From: Promethearchaeota archaeon Loki_b32
GTDB lineage: Archaea > Asgardarchaeota > Lokiarchaeia > Sigyniarchaeales > SOKP01
Assembly: GCA_005223125.1 (NCBI GenBank)
Contig: NJBH01000029.1
Coordinates: 1 to 52,258 of the forward strand
DNA: 52,258 bases
Direction of reading: 5' to 3'
Positions 17,331 to 25,523 of the stretch are shown here, piece by piece. Below the pieces are notes generated by a model. That model had not been told where the DNA came from, ran no database searches, and saw only the letters and a list, made by a program, of their open reading frames with translations. Made by a program: the position numbers and the translations under genes. Every line of letters starts with the position of its first letter. Within the stretch, counting starts at the first letter, position 1.

Positions 17331-17974
17331 GCTCCAACCCACCTCTTACATTTTTTAACGCCATCAATTGCATTGAGAGCCAATGCATCTGCTCCTATAT
17401 CTTCAACAAATTCTTGAGTAATAGGAGCACCACCAATAATCACCTTAACTTGATTTCGGATGTTAGCGTTTTCAAGCGCTTTCATTGTGTTACTCACCTC
17501 TGGCATAGTTAACGTAATCAGTGCTGAAATAGCGAGAATATCAGGTTTTTCATTTCTTACAACATCAACAAATTTCTCTGCTGGAACATCGACACCTAAG
17601 TCTATAACTTCAAATCCTTCCGCTTCAAGAAAAAAGCTAACAATATTTTTTCCAATATCATGCATATCACTCTTCGCTGTACCAATAACAACTTTGCCTA
17701 GATTTTTCTTTTTGCCAGAACCTTTTATATGTGGTTCTAAAATTTTCATAGACTTTTTTACAATTTCTGCCGCCATGAAAAGCTCAGGTAAAAAGAATTC
17801 TTCATTTTCAAATTTATCCCCTATTATTGTTAAAGCTTTTGTAATTGCCATCTCAATAAACTCATAAGGGTCTATTCCTTTAGCGATGGCTTCCTTACAT
17901 GCTCCTTTAGCACTCTTAATATCCATATTTACAGCAGCATTAATAAAATCTTCTGCAATTTTCTCTTTTGTCAT
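17327..17974 (-). CDS. Corrinoid (methyl carrier) protein, MtaC/MtbC type
   Basis: The protein has the two-part layout of methyltransferase corrinoid proteins: an N-terminal helical cap (about residues 1-85 with NEEFFLPELFMAAEIVKKSM) and a Rossmann domain with the lower-ligand motif DMHDIG (His near residue 105 from this start), then IISALITLTM-like strands and IIGGAPITQEFVEDIGADA. It carries methylcobamide between a substrate-specific methyltransferase and the UroD-type enzyme encoded directly after it. A GTG at 17986 would add four residues. No substrate methyltransferase (MtaB/MttB-like) is next door; the adjacent upstream gene is an SDR. Confidence 0.9.
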   Translation of the reverse strand: MTKEKIAEDFINAAVNMDIKSAKGACKEAIAKGIDPYEFIEMAITKALTIIGDKFENEEFFLPELFMAAEIVKKSMKILEPHIKGSGKKKNLGKVVIGTAKSDMHDIGKNIVSFFLEAEGFEVIDLGVDVPAEKFVDVVRNEKPDILAISALITLTMPEVSNTMKALENANIRNQVKVIIGGAPITQEFVEDIGADALALNAIDGVKKCKRWVGA

Positions 17975-18042
17975 TTTTTTATACACTTTAAAAATTATGA
18001 ATTATTGAGTTTAATTCGTCCTTAAAATATTTATTCATATCT

Positions 18043-18906
18043 TTATTGTTCCAATTTATTCTTTTCCACTTCTTTACGAGCTTTCTTGTAATCTCGATCT
18101 AAGTACCACCTTACAATTTTAGGAAAAATTCTATTAAAATAACGAATTGGTCTTGCCATCCCTGGAGAAATGTGGAATTTATTTTTCAAGACTTTTTTGA
18201 TGACGTATTCTGCGACCTCTTCGGGTTCTATTAGACCTGCAGTTTCGGACATAATCGCACATTCTGGTGGTTTACCCTCATTTTCTGTTGTAAGTCCTGG
18301 TGTATTCGTATCGGGAGGATAAACTATTGAACATTTTATTTTATGAGGTTTTAATTCATTTCGTAAAGCTTCTGCTAATCCGACAATAGCAAATTTTGTA
18401 GGAACATATGCTCCAAATCCCATCATTCCCATATAACCCATCATAGATGAAAAGAAGATTAAATGTCCTTTTCTTTCTTTCATAAGATATGGGAGAATAA
18501 TTAGAGTAGGTACTAGTTGTCCATAGTAATTCAGATTCATATTCTCTTTAAAATCATCAAGAGTATATTTTTCAATATAGCCTGGGATTGCACGCCCCAC
18601 TAGATTGAATAAATAATCTGGAATTCCATGATTTTTAATAAAATCTTCAAGTAACGGTTTTAATTTCTCCATATCTGTGGCATCACAAGATATATTTTCT
18701 ACAAACTGAGACTGACTAGAAATGTGTTTCTTTATTTCTTCAGTAGCTTCTTTTAAAATATTTTGACGTCTTGCTATAATTAGTACATTACCACCTAATT
18801 GTACAAATTGTTTTGCTATTGCTCTTCCCATTCCCGATGATCCACCAATGAGAAAAGCGTTTCTTCCTTTAAAGGGTTGCTTTTTTATCAACTTTTCTTT
18901 TACCAA
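18043..18906 (-). CDS. Short-chain dehydrogenase/reductase, ketosphinganine-reductase-like
   Basis: An SDR of 287 residues with LIGGSSGMGRAIAKQFVQLGGNVLIIARR (NADP-type Arg-Arg after the second strand), a catalytic FFSSMMGYMGMMGFGAYVPTKFA with YxxxK, and a C-terminal extension FHISPGMARPIRYFNRIFPKIVRWYLDRD. The length and the ending resemble 3-ketodihydrosphingosine reductase-like SDRs, which act on long-chain lipids, but that is only a resemblance. It follows a small membrane protein (20 bases) and another SDR on the same strand, so the three probably form an operon. Confidence 0.82.
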   Translation of the reverse strand: MVKEKLIKKQPFKGRNAFLIGGSSGMGRAIAKQFVQLGGNVLIIARRQNILKEATEEIKKHISSQSQFVENISCDATDMEKLKPLLEDFIKNHGIPDYLFNLVGRAIPGYIEKYTLDDFKENMNLNYYGQLVPTLIILPYLMKERKGHLIFFSSMMGYMGMMGFGAYVPTKFAIVGLAEALRNELKPHKIKCSIVYPPDTNTPGLTTENEGKPPECAIMSETAGLIEPEEVAEYVIKKVLKNKFHISPGMARPIRYFNRIFPKIVRWYLDRDYKKARKEVEKNKLEQ

Positions 18907-18926
18907 TTCTTTTCACCTCAATTAGA

Positions 18927-19346
18927 TCAAAAGATTCCTAGACCAAAAGCTCCATAAATAATAAAAATTGGACCAAATATTAAAGTTAGGATGACTACTC
19001 CTATGGTAACTACCACATCAAATCCATATTCCTCTCTATTAAATTTCCCATTTTGAATATCAAAAACAAGATCTATAATACCTAAAAACATCATACCACT
19101 ACCTGCGAGAGCGGAAAAAAAATATCCATATTTTTGTTCTGATAATAATCCTATAGCTGCTATAATAAGGTTTGGTACAATCCAGCCCAAATCTGGAAAA
19201 GGAAAGGACATTTCGTGTTTCCGTTCGACTTCTGACATTTTGGGATTTTTATATTCTGTAAAGTAAAATACAAGCCAAAATCCAATGAAGAGTAATACCC
19301 ATATTATTTGAAATATTGCTATTATAATATTTAACAAATTTTTCAC
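18927..19346 (-). CDS. Small membrane protein, four predicted helices
   Basis: The 139-residue product is not recognised. It has hydrophobic stretches at about residues 5-28, 53-68, 74-95 and 108-138, with a charged loop (TEYKNPKMSEVERKHEMSF) after the first helix. It lies between two SDR genes, 14 and 20 bases from them, and is almost certainly in their operon. It could recruit the SDR pair to a membrane substrate, but this is a guess. Confidence 0.65.
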   Translation of the reverse strand: MKNLLNIIIAIFQIIWVLLFIGFWLVFYFTEYKNPKMSEVERKHEMSFPFPDLGWIVPNLIIAAIGLLSEQKYGYFFSALAGSGMMFLGIIDLVFDIQNGKFNREEYGFDVVVTIGVVILTLIFGPIFIIYGAFGLGIF

Positions 19347-19360
19347 CTCTGTTTAAAATT

Positions 19361-20170
19361 TTATATATCTGATTTAAAATAATGTGCTTGAACACCGACT
19401 TCTGCAATTCCCCCATCAACGATGAAGTTATGACCCGTGATGAAATTTGACGCTGGTGAAGCCAAGAAAATGGAAACATTAACAACATCTTCTACTGTAC
19501 CGTACCTATTCAATGGAGTTTTCACATGACCTTCATTCATTGTCATCTTCATGGCTTCTAAATTATTTCTATAAGCTCCTGTTAAATGATATCCAGGTGA
19601 AATCGCATTAACAGTTATTTTTGGAGCTAAGCTTTGAGCAAGTAATTGCATCATTGCGATAATACCAGCTTTACTTATGGAATATATTGGAGTTCCGCCA
19701 TCTACCTTTACACCTGCTATTGAGGCGGTATGAATAACTTTTCCCGCAAGTGGTTCAAATTTTTGTTTCTTCATTCTTCTCCCTATTTCTTTTGCTACTA
19801 ACCATTGTCCCTTAAGATTAAGAGCTATTGTTCTATCAAAAATATCTTCTTTAACTCGCAGTAAATCAAAAAAGCCAAAACCTCCTCCTGCATTGTTATT
19901 TAAAATATAGATGTTATCAAATTCTTTGAATGCTTGCTTAGCCATATTTTGAACTTGATCTGATTTTGTTACATCACATAAAATTGGAATTACTTTTTGA
20001 CCAGTTTCTTTTTCTACTTTTTTAGACGTCTCTTCTAATAAATCCTCATTTATATCAACTAGTATTAAATCTGCTCCTCTTTGTGCATAAGCAAATGCGA
20101 ATCCTCTTCCAAAACCTGATGCCCCTCCTGTTATTAGAGCACCCCTTCCTTCCAGAAATTTATCAGTGAT
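19361..20170 (-). CDS. SDR with ATC in place of the start codon
   Basis: The reading frame encodes an SDR with the full N-terminal cofactor motif ITGGASGFGRGFAF, an Asp after the second strand (LILVDINEDLL), NNNAGGG, the catalytic YSISKAG, and NAISPGYHLTGAYR. The first in-frame ATG (19945) would remove the whole cofactor motif. Upstream, AAGGTG is followed after eight bases by ATC ACT GAT AAA TTT at 20170, exactly where MTDKF would be expected. The gene therefore looks intact except for ATG changed to ATC. Either ATC is used, or this is a real start-loss mutation or a sequence error. It heads the SDR/membrane/SDR operon. Confidence 0.75.
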   Translation of the reverse strand: MTDKFLEGRGALITGGASGFGRGFAFAYAQRGADLILVDINEDLLEETSKKVEKETGQKVIPILCDVTKSDQVQNMAKQAFKEFDNIYILNNNAGGGFGFFDLLRVKEDIFDRTIALNLKGQWLVAKEIGRRMKKQKFEPLAGKVIHTASIAGVKVDGGTPIYSISKAGIIAMMQLLAQSLAPKITVNAISPGYHLTGAYRNNLEAMKMTMNEGHVKTPLNRYGTVEDVVNVSIFLASPASNFITGHNFIVDGGIAEVGVQAHYFKSDI

Positions 20171-20336
20171 TTTTATTACACCTTCAATATCAAGATATTA
20201 GAATTTAATATGATAGTAATTTTGTTTCATTCTATTTAAAGCTTCAAAAACAGTAATTTAAAATTGATTTAAAACCAAAACTTTAATTATTATATCGGTA
20301 TTAAAAATTAATATAGTAATTTTAGGTGAATCAAAT

Positions 20337-21917
20337 ATGGTTGACAAAGTAGTACCTTACTTAATTAATATGGGCGAGATAACTCCAGCAAGAAGTCAGG
20401 CTGCTCTATTAAATGAATTAGCAATGGGATTAATTGAATGTATAAGTATTTATGGTAAAAACCTTAAAAAATTAGGAAAAATCTCAAAAATTTCAACGGC
20501 ATTTTGGCCAGTTCGCTTAATTCCTTTAAGTGATACGCGAGCATGTGTTTGTAGTTATCTTTTAAACAAGCAAGAAAAGTTAAGTGTAGGAAAATTTGCT
20601 CAGATGCCACCAAGACCCGAGAATGTTATTAAAGGGGCAGATCCCGCATCTTTTTTAAGCTCACTACAGACTTATAATAATAATTATCTTAGAAGATCTA
20701 AAAATTTTAAACGTGGTGTAGTTATCCAAGAAGCACTATTTAATACAAATGAAGTAGAGTTTTTCCAGAATTTTTTCCTTAATCAATATAATATAGGTTC
20801 TCATTCAACGCCCTATTTTTTACTAGAAGGTGGTTCTATAACTAAAAGTGTTAATCTGACGAAAATTGTACCAGAAATCTTAGAATACATTTCACAGAAA
20901 GATGTTAGCATGCTTGATACGTTTGAAGATGCGATTATTAAGTTATGTGAAAGATGGATTCAGAAAGGAGGTAAAGATGTTGACAAAATCAGAGATACTA
21001 AAGTGGATACAGGAGAAGAAGAGAAGCAACTAGCAATCCTTAATAAAGAATTACAAGCAGAAAAAGAGCGAGAAATTGAAAAATCTCCAGAAGAATTAGT
21101 AAAACAAGGTAAATATAAAATTAATGATAAAACAGGAGAGTTAAATAATAATCTTAGTTCAATTAAAAACAGTGTTGATAGTTTGAAGAATGCAATCAAT
21201 AATCGTGATCTTTTTTTAGTAGAGGAAGGATTAAAAGATATTGATGTAAAATATACAGAGTTAGGAAATTCTATTAGTAGATATAAAACTGAGATCGCTC
21301 AATTAAGGAAAAATGTACAACGTGAAATATCTGATCTTGAAAAAACTCGGCAACAAAAAATAAGAGAGTTGGAACGCAAAAAAGCTGAAGTTGAAAAACA
21401 AATAGAAGCAAAACATAGTGGGCTTAGTAAAGATCTGACTAGTGCTGAAGATGTAATGGCTCAAATTAAAACAGAAAAGCAATCTTGTTTAGATAATATC
21501 GAATCTATTAAAGATAAAGAGATGACTGGTGTTCAAAATTTCTTTAACAACTACACACTTGAAATTAAAACTCAGAATGTCATTGTAGGTATTCCAATTT
21601 ATATATTCTTCTTTACGGATCTTAATACCAACAGAACTACTGAGAGAGCTCCTGTTTTACCTATTTTGATTGATAAAGGTAAAAAAGTAGATACAAAAGT
21701 TAAAGCGGGATTCAGACAAAAATTAAGAGATTTAATGAATAAAGATAATGCAATGATAGAACTAGTTGAAACTCAAGCTGATAAAAATAATTTAATGGAA
21801 ACTAAAAATTTAGACACGCGACTAGAAGACGCTATAAATGATTTGAGAGTTCGAAAAATATTAAATAAAAAACAAGCTGAAACGGCAAAAGCTATAATAA
21901 GTAATCTAGTTTGGTAA
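20337..21917 (+). CDS. Unrecognised coiled-coil protein
   Basis: The 526-residue protein matches no family I know. An N-terminal globular part (about 1-215) contains LIPLSDTRACVCSYLLNKQEK and other conserved-looking stretches. Residues about 240-385 form a long charged coiled coil (for example NKELQAEKEREIEKSPEEL and EISDLEKTRQQKIRELER). The C-terminal globular part begins with NVIVGIPIYIFFFTDLNT. No signal peptide or membrane helix is evident. Its stop overlaps the start of a small downstream gene, so the two are probably made together. A scaffold or membrane-remodelling role would fit the shape, but nothing in the sequence proves it. Confidence 0.75.
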   Translation: MVDKVVPYLINMGEITPARSQAALLNELAMGLIECISIYGKNLKKLGKISKISTAFWPVRLIPLSDTRACVCSYLLNKQEKLSVGKFAQMPPRPENVIKGADPASFLSSLQTYNNNYLRRSKNFKRGVVIQEALFNTNEVEFFQNFFLNQYNIGSHSTPYFLLEGGSITKSVNLTKIVPEILEYISQKDVSMLDTFEDAIIKLCERWIQKGGKDVDKIRDTKVDTGEEEKQLAILNKELQAEKEREIEKSPEELVKQGKYKINDKTGELNNNLSSIKNSVDSLKNAINNRDLFLVEEGLKDIDVKYTELGNSISRYKTEIAQLRKNVQREISDLEKTRQQKIRELERKKAEVEKQIEAKHSGLSKDLTSAEDVMAQIKTEKQSCLDNIESIKDKEMTGVQNFFNNYTLEIKTQNVIVGIPIYIFFFTDLNTNRTTERAPVLPILIDKGKKVDTKVKAGFRQKLRDLMNKDNAMIELVETQADKNNLMETKNLDTRLEDAINDLRVRKILNKKQAETAKAIISNLVW

Positions 21918-22303
21918 AAACTCAGTTTTTTAACTATTTTCTTTCTTATAAATGTATTTCTATTAAGGATTTTGAAATTTCTCTTTTTTATGAAATATTA
22001 TCTATAAAATTCAGATATGGCTATTTATCGGGAGGACTTTTTACAAACGGAGAATTTAAAGTAGTATTTTTACTAAATGAAACTCCATCCACAACTTTAG
22101 AAGAAAAAATAATTAATTTCATAAAAGAAGTTGAAGACAAATTAGGCGAGCAATTTCATAAGCTTCACGTAGGATATCGGGGTTATATGGGTGGAAAAGA
22201 GATGAATACGATACTAATAAGCATTTTTGGTGTTGAAATATTAAAACTAATAGACACTAAAATAGAACAAGAATCAACCAAAATGCTCCAGATGCAAGAA
22301 TGA
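21911..22303 (+). CDS. Small alpha/beta protein, possibly longin/roadblock-like
   Basis: The 130-residue product starts at a TTG that overlaps the previous stop by seven bases. The strand order GGLFTNGEFKVVFLLNETP, a helix TTLEEKIINFIKEVEDKLGEQF, then HKLHVGYRG and a final helix resembles the small longin or roadblock proteins abundant in Asgard genomes, which often regulate GTPases. The resemblance is by pattern only. Tight coupling with the coiled-coil gene suggests that the two proteins interact. Confidence 0.55.
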   Translation: MVKTQFFNYFLSYKCISIKDFEISLFYEILSIKFRYGYLSGGLFTNGEFKVVFLLNETPSTTLEEKIINFIKEVEDKLGEQFHKLHVGYRGYMGGKEMNTILISIFGVEILKLIDTKIEQESTKMLQMQE

Positions 22304-22314
22304 AATTTAATTTT

Positions 22315-22332
22315 TAATTTTTTTATTATTAA
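22315..22332 (+). terminator. T-rich terminator candidate
   Basis: A T tract follows the small-protein gene by about 12 bases, before a 140-base AT-rich spacer leading to the class III aminotransferase. It would separate the coiled-coil cassette from the lysine genes. Confidence 0.35.
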
Positions 22333-22475
22333 TCCTCGTTTTCCTCTTAATAATTGTCAATTTGATAATTTGGATATTGAATTAAAATAAATGAATTGAG
22401 ATAATTTACTTTAGAAATCTTCAATAATTATGTTTAATATTTAATTGCTATAATATTTAAAAAACGGAGAAAGAA

Positions 22476-23732
22476 ATGTCTGATAAACTAAATCTTAGTA
22501 ATACATTCAAATTGTATGAAGAGGCATTGAAATTAATTCCGGGTGCGATTTTAGGCATACGACGCCCATATAACTTTGTTGAAGGAGAGTATCCTATTTT
22601 CTTTGAATCTGCGAAAGGTGGAAAGGTAATTGATGTAGATGGCAATGAATATATTGATATACTATGCGCCTATGGGCCTATTATCATCGGACACAGGGAA
22701 GAAGAAATTGATAATGCTGTAATAGAACAGATACGTAATAAAGGATTCTGTATGTCTTTAACCCAACAAGTTCAAAACAAATTGGCGAAAAAATTAAAAG
22801 AATTGATACCTTGTTGTGAAAAATTAGTATTAATGAAGATGGGGACTGATGCAACAACAGCAGCAGTAAGAGTAGCACGAGCCTACACAAAAAAAGCAAA
22901 GATTCTTAGTTGTGGGTACCATGGTTGGTATGATGCCTTCAGTGAGGTTCATGGAATCGAAGCAGGGATACCTAAAAAGTTATATGAAGATTTTTATGAA
23001 TTTGAATTTAATAATCTTGAAGAAGTTGAAAATTTGTTTAAAAAAAATAAAAATGAAATTGCTGCTATTATGGTGAATCCAATCCATACACAAGGTGGTC
23101 GAGAAGTTGAAATGCCAAAACCAGGATTTTTAGAGGGTTTACGTGAGTTAGCAACTGACAATAATACTTTATTAATATACGATGAGATTAGAACTGGTTT
23201 TCGTGTGGATATGGGAGGAGCCCAAAAAATGTTTGGAGTTATTCCTGATCTTGCCGCATTTGGTAAAGCTATGGGAAATGGATACCCTATAAGTACTCTC
23301 GTGGGAAAAGCAGAATATATGGATGTTTTAGTAGAAAAAGTGTTTTTAAGCTCGACTTTTTTCCCTAATAGCCTTGCTCAAGTTGCTTCTCTTAAAACAA
23401 TTGAGATTTTACAACGTGAAAAAGTCTTAGAAGCTATTAAAGAAAAAGGTGATAAATTCTCTAAACAGATTGAAGAATATATTGAAGATAGTGGTATTGA
23501 ATGTAAATTTACAGGTGGTCCTTGGATGCCTTATATTACATTTGACCCTGATCCAAACTATTTGTACAGAAAGGTGAGAGAAGAATTTTATCGTCAATTA
23601 ATCCGTCGAAAAGTTTTTCTACAACCATTTCATCATGGATATATTGCTTATCGCCATACAAGCGAAGATCTGGAATATGCTGCTGAGATGATTCAAGAAT
23701 CATTAAAAGAATGTAAAAAAATTAAAAACTAA
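22476..23732 (+). CDS. kat: Class III aminotransferase, probable 3-aminobutyryl-CoA aminotransferase
   Basis: The 418-residue PLP enzyme has a class III/GSAM-like fold: LIPGAILGIRRPYNF at the start, VLMKMGTDATTAAVRVARAYT (about residues 117-137), LSCGYHGWYDAF, LLIYDEIRTGFRVDMGGAQ and the PLP lysine in AAFGKAMGNGYPIS. Sequence alone suggests a glutamate-semialdehyde aminomutase relative. Its place, directly before kce and in the lysine island, favours a beta-transaminase that turns 3-aminobutyryl-CoA into acetoacetyl-CoA (Kat, known from Cloacimonas). That step would replace the ammonia-lyase Kal, which is absent here. The fold is certain; the substrate is inferred from context. GSAM itself would need haem genes, and none are seen. 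Confidence 0.72.
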   Translation: MSDKLNLSNTFKLYEEALKLIPGAILGIRRPYNFVEGEYPIFFESAKGGKVIDVDGNEYIDILCAYGPIIIGHREEEIDNAVIEQIRNKGFCMSLTQQVQNKLAKKLKELIPCCEKLVLMKMGTDATTAAVRVARAYTKKAKILSCGYHGWYDAFSEVHGIEAGIPKKLYEDFYEFEFNNLEEVENLFKKNKNEIAAIMVNPIHTQGGREVEMPKPGFLEGLRELATDNNTLLIYDEIRTGFRVDMGGAQKMFGVIPDLAAFGKAMGNGYPISTLVGKAEYMDVLVEKVFLSSTFFPNSLAQVASLKTIEILQREKVLEAIKEKGDKFSKQIEEYIEDSGIECKFTGGPWMPYITFDPDPNYLYRKVREEFYRQLIRRKVFLQPFHHGYIAYRHTSEDLEYAAEMIQESLKECKKIKN

Positions 23733-23860
23733 TTTTTTATGTTGATACCAATGAAAGCACAACATACATTTATGTAAGTTTCAGATAAACTAGAAATGGT
23801 TAGAACTCCACCTTATATCTAAGAGATCAAATTTAAAATTATAGTAATATTGATGATGGT

Positions 23861-24688
23861 ATGGAGAAATTAATAATAACTGGAGCTATATGTGGAGCAG
23901 AGGTGACTAAGGAACATAATCCTAATGTACCCTATTCAGTTGAGGAAATTGGGAGAGAAGCAGAATCTACTTATAATGCAGGAGCAAGTATTATTCATTT
24001 ACATGTTAGAGAAGATGATGGAACTCCTACCCAAAGCAAGAAAAGATTTAAAGTATGTATTGAAGAAGTTAAAAAAAGGTGTCCAGATGTAATCATTCTA
24101 CCTTCTACTGGTGGAGCTGTAGGGATGACAAATGAGGAACGACTCCAACCTATCTATTTAGATCCTTCCCCTGAAATGGCGACACTTGATTGTGGTACAA
24201 TGAATTGGCTTGGTGGAGATGAAATTTTTGTTAATACAATAAAAACAATAATTTATTTTGCTGAAGAAATGAATAAAAGGGGAATAAAATACGAGTTGGA
24301 GTGTTTTGACAAAGGGATGATCGATATAGCATTAAGACTCCATGAAAAAGGGTATATAAAAGCTCCTATGCATTTCAATTTGGTACTAGGTGTTATTGGA
24401 GGAATGAATGCAACTCCTCGAGATTTGCTATATCTTATCAGTAGCCTTCCTGAAGATTGTACATATAGTGTTACAGGAATTGGAAGATATGAATTTTCAA
24501 TGGCAACGATTTCTATCATCATGGGTGGTCATGTAAGAGTAGGATTTGAAGATAACCTTTATTTATCTAAAGGTGTTCTAGCTAAATCAAATGGAGAGCT
24601 AGTAGAAAAAGTTGTAAGGATAACTAATGAATTAGGGAGAGAAATAGCAACACCAAATGAAGCAAGAGAAATATTAGGATTAAAATAA
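23861..24688 (+). CDS. kce: 3-keto-5-aminohexanoate cleavage enzyme
   Basis: Kce cleaves 3-keto-5-aminohexanoate with acetyl-CoA to give 3-aminobutyryl-CoA and acetoacetate, a zinc enzyme with a TIM-barrel (BKACE family). The 275-residue length is normal. Glu14, His46, His48, Ser82, Arg226, Glu230 and Asp231 occur at the same numbers as in the characterised Cloacimonas enzyme, including the zinc ligands His46, His48 and Glu230. The motifs are IIHLHVREDDGTPTQ and GGHVRVGFEDNLYL. It is followed by a methyltransferase gene and then kdd, and preceded by kat. This is the best-supported specificity call among BKACE proteins here. Confidence 0.93.
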   Translation: MEKLIITGAICGAEVTKEHNPNVPYSVEEIGREAESTYNAGASIIHLHVREDDGTPTQSKKRFKVCIEEVKKRCPDVIILPSTGGAVGMTNEERLQPIYLDPSPEMATLDCGTMNWLGGDEIFVNTIKTIIYFAEEMNKRGIKYELECFDKGMIDIALRLHEKGYIKAPMHFNLVLGVIGGMNATPRDLLYLISSLPEDCTYSVTGIGRYEFSMATISIIMGGHVRVGFEDNLYLSKGVLAKSNGELVEKVVRITNELGREIATPNEAREILGLK

Positions 24689-24714
24689 GAATTAAAAACG
24701 GGAATGATAAAATA

Positions 24715-25425
24715 ATGTATGAGAAATTTGCAGCAATATATGATTTAATCTATTCATTTAAAGATTACAAAAAAGAAGTAAAAATAATCAAAAAATTAAT
24801 ATCAAAACATAAAAAATCAGACGGAAATCAACTTCTCGATGTAGCTTGTGGTACAGGAAAACATATTCTTTATTTAAAAGAGGACTTCGAATGTACTGGA
24901 GTAGATATTAGTGATGGAATGCTAAATATTGCCAAAAAGATTATTAAAGGAGCCCAATTTATTAAATCCGATATGATAGAATTAAATCTTCAAAAGAAAT
25001 TTGACGTTATTCTTTGTTTATTTAGTTCTATTGGATATGTAAAGACATATGAAAATTTACAAAGAACAATTCAAAATTTTTATGACCATTTGAAATTAGG
25101 AGGAGTCTTAATTATAGAACCTTGGTTTACAAGATCAGTTTACATGGAGGGAACACCTCATATAACAACATATGAAGGAGAAAATTTAAATATAGCAAGG
25201 GCGAATATTGCTAAAATTGAAAATGACCTTTCTGTTATGAATATGCATTACTTAATTGCTAAAAAAGATGCTGATGATGTTGTTTATTATACTGAAAAGC
25301 ATGAATTGGGATTTTTTGAGATTGATAAGACATTAGAAATCATGAAAGAAGTTGGTATAGAATCTGAATTTCTTGAAAATGGTCTCATGAAAGACAGAGG
25401 TCTTTATATTGGTATAAAATCTTAA
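24715..25425 (+). CDS. SAM-dependent methyltransferase within the lysine island
   Basis: The 236-residue protein starts MYEKFAAIYDLIYSFKDYKKE and has motif I LLDVACGTGKHILYL (about residues 40-54), CTGVDISDGMLNIAKK and the IV-like FDVILCLFSSIGYV. The C-terminal part with IIEPWFTRSVYMEG matches a subgroup of small-molecule (sugar or amine) methyltransferases. It sits 26 bases after kce and 98 bases before kdd, on the same strand. No methylation step is known in lysine fermentation, so it may belong to the island only by position. Confidence 0.82.
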   Translation: MYEKFAAIYDLIYSFKDYKKEVKIIKKLISKHKKSDGNQLLDVACGTGKHILYLKEDFECTGVDISDGMLNIAKKIIKGAQFIKSDMIELNLQKKFDVILCLFSSIGYVKTYENLQRTIQNFYDHLKLGGVLIIEPWFTRSVYMEGTPHITTYEGENLNIARANIAKIENDLSVMNMHYLIAKKDADDVVYYTEKHELGFFEIDKTLEIMKEVGIESEFLENGLMKDRGLYIGIKS

Positions 25426-25428
25426 CTT

Positions 25429-25446
25429 ATTTTTTTTTAAAAAAGT
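25429..25446 (+). terminator. T-run terminator candidate before kdd
   Basis: Nine T residues followed by A residues lie four bases past the methyltransferase stop. This is typical of an archaeal T-tract terminator and suggests that kdd has its own promoter in the 70 bases that follow. Confidence 0.4.
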
Positions 25447-25523
25447 TCTAATTCTTGAAAATTTTTATTATTATCATTAATATATGTATCAAAATTACTA
25501 TTTTGAAGTGAGAACTTTTGAGA

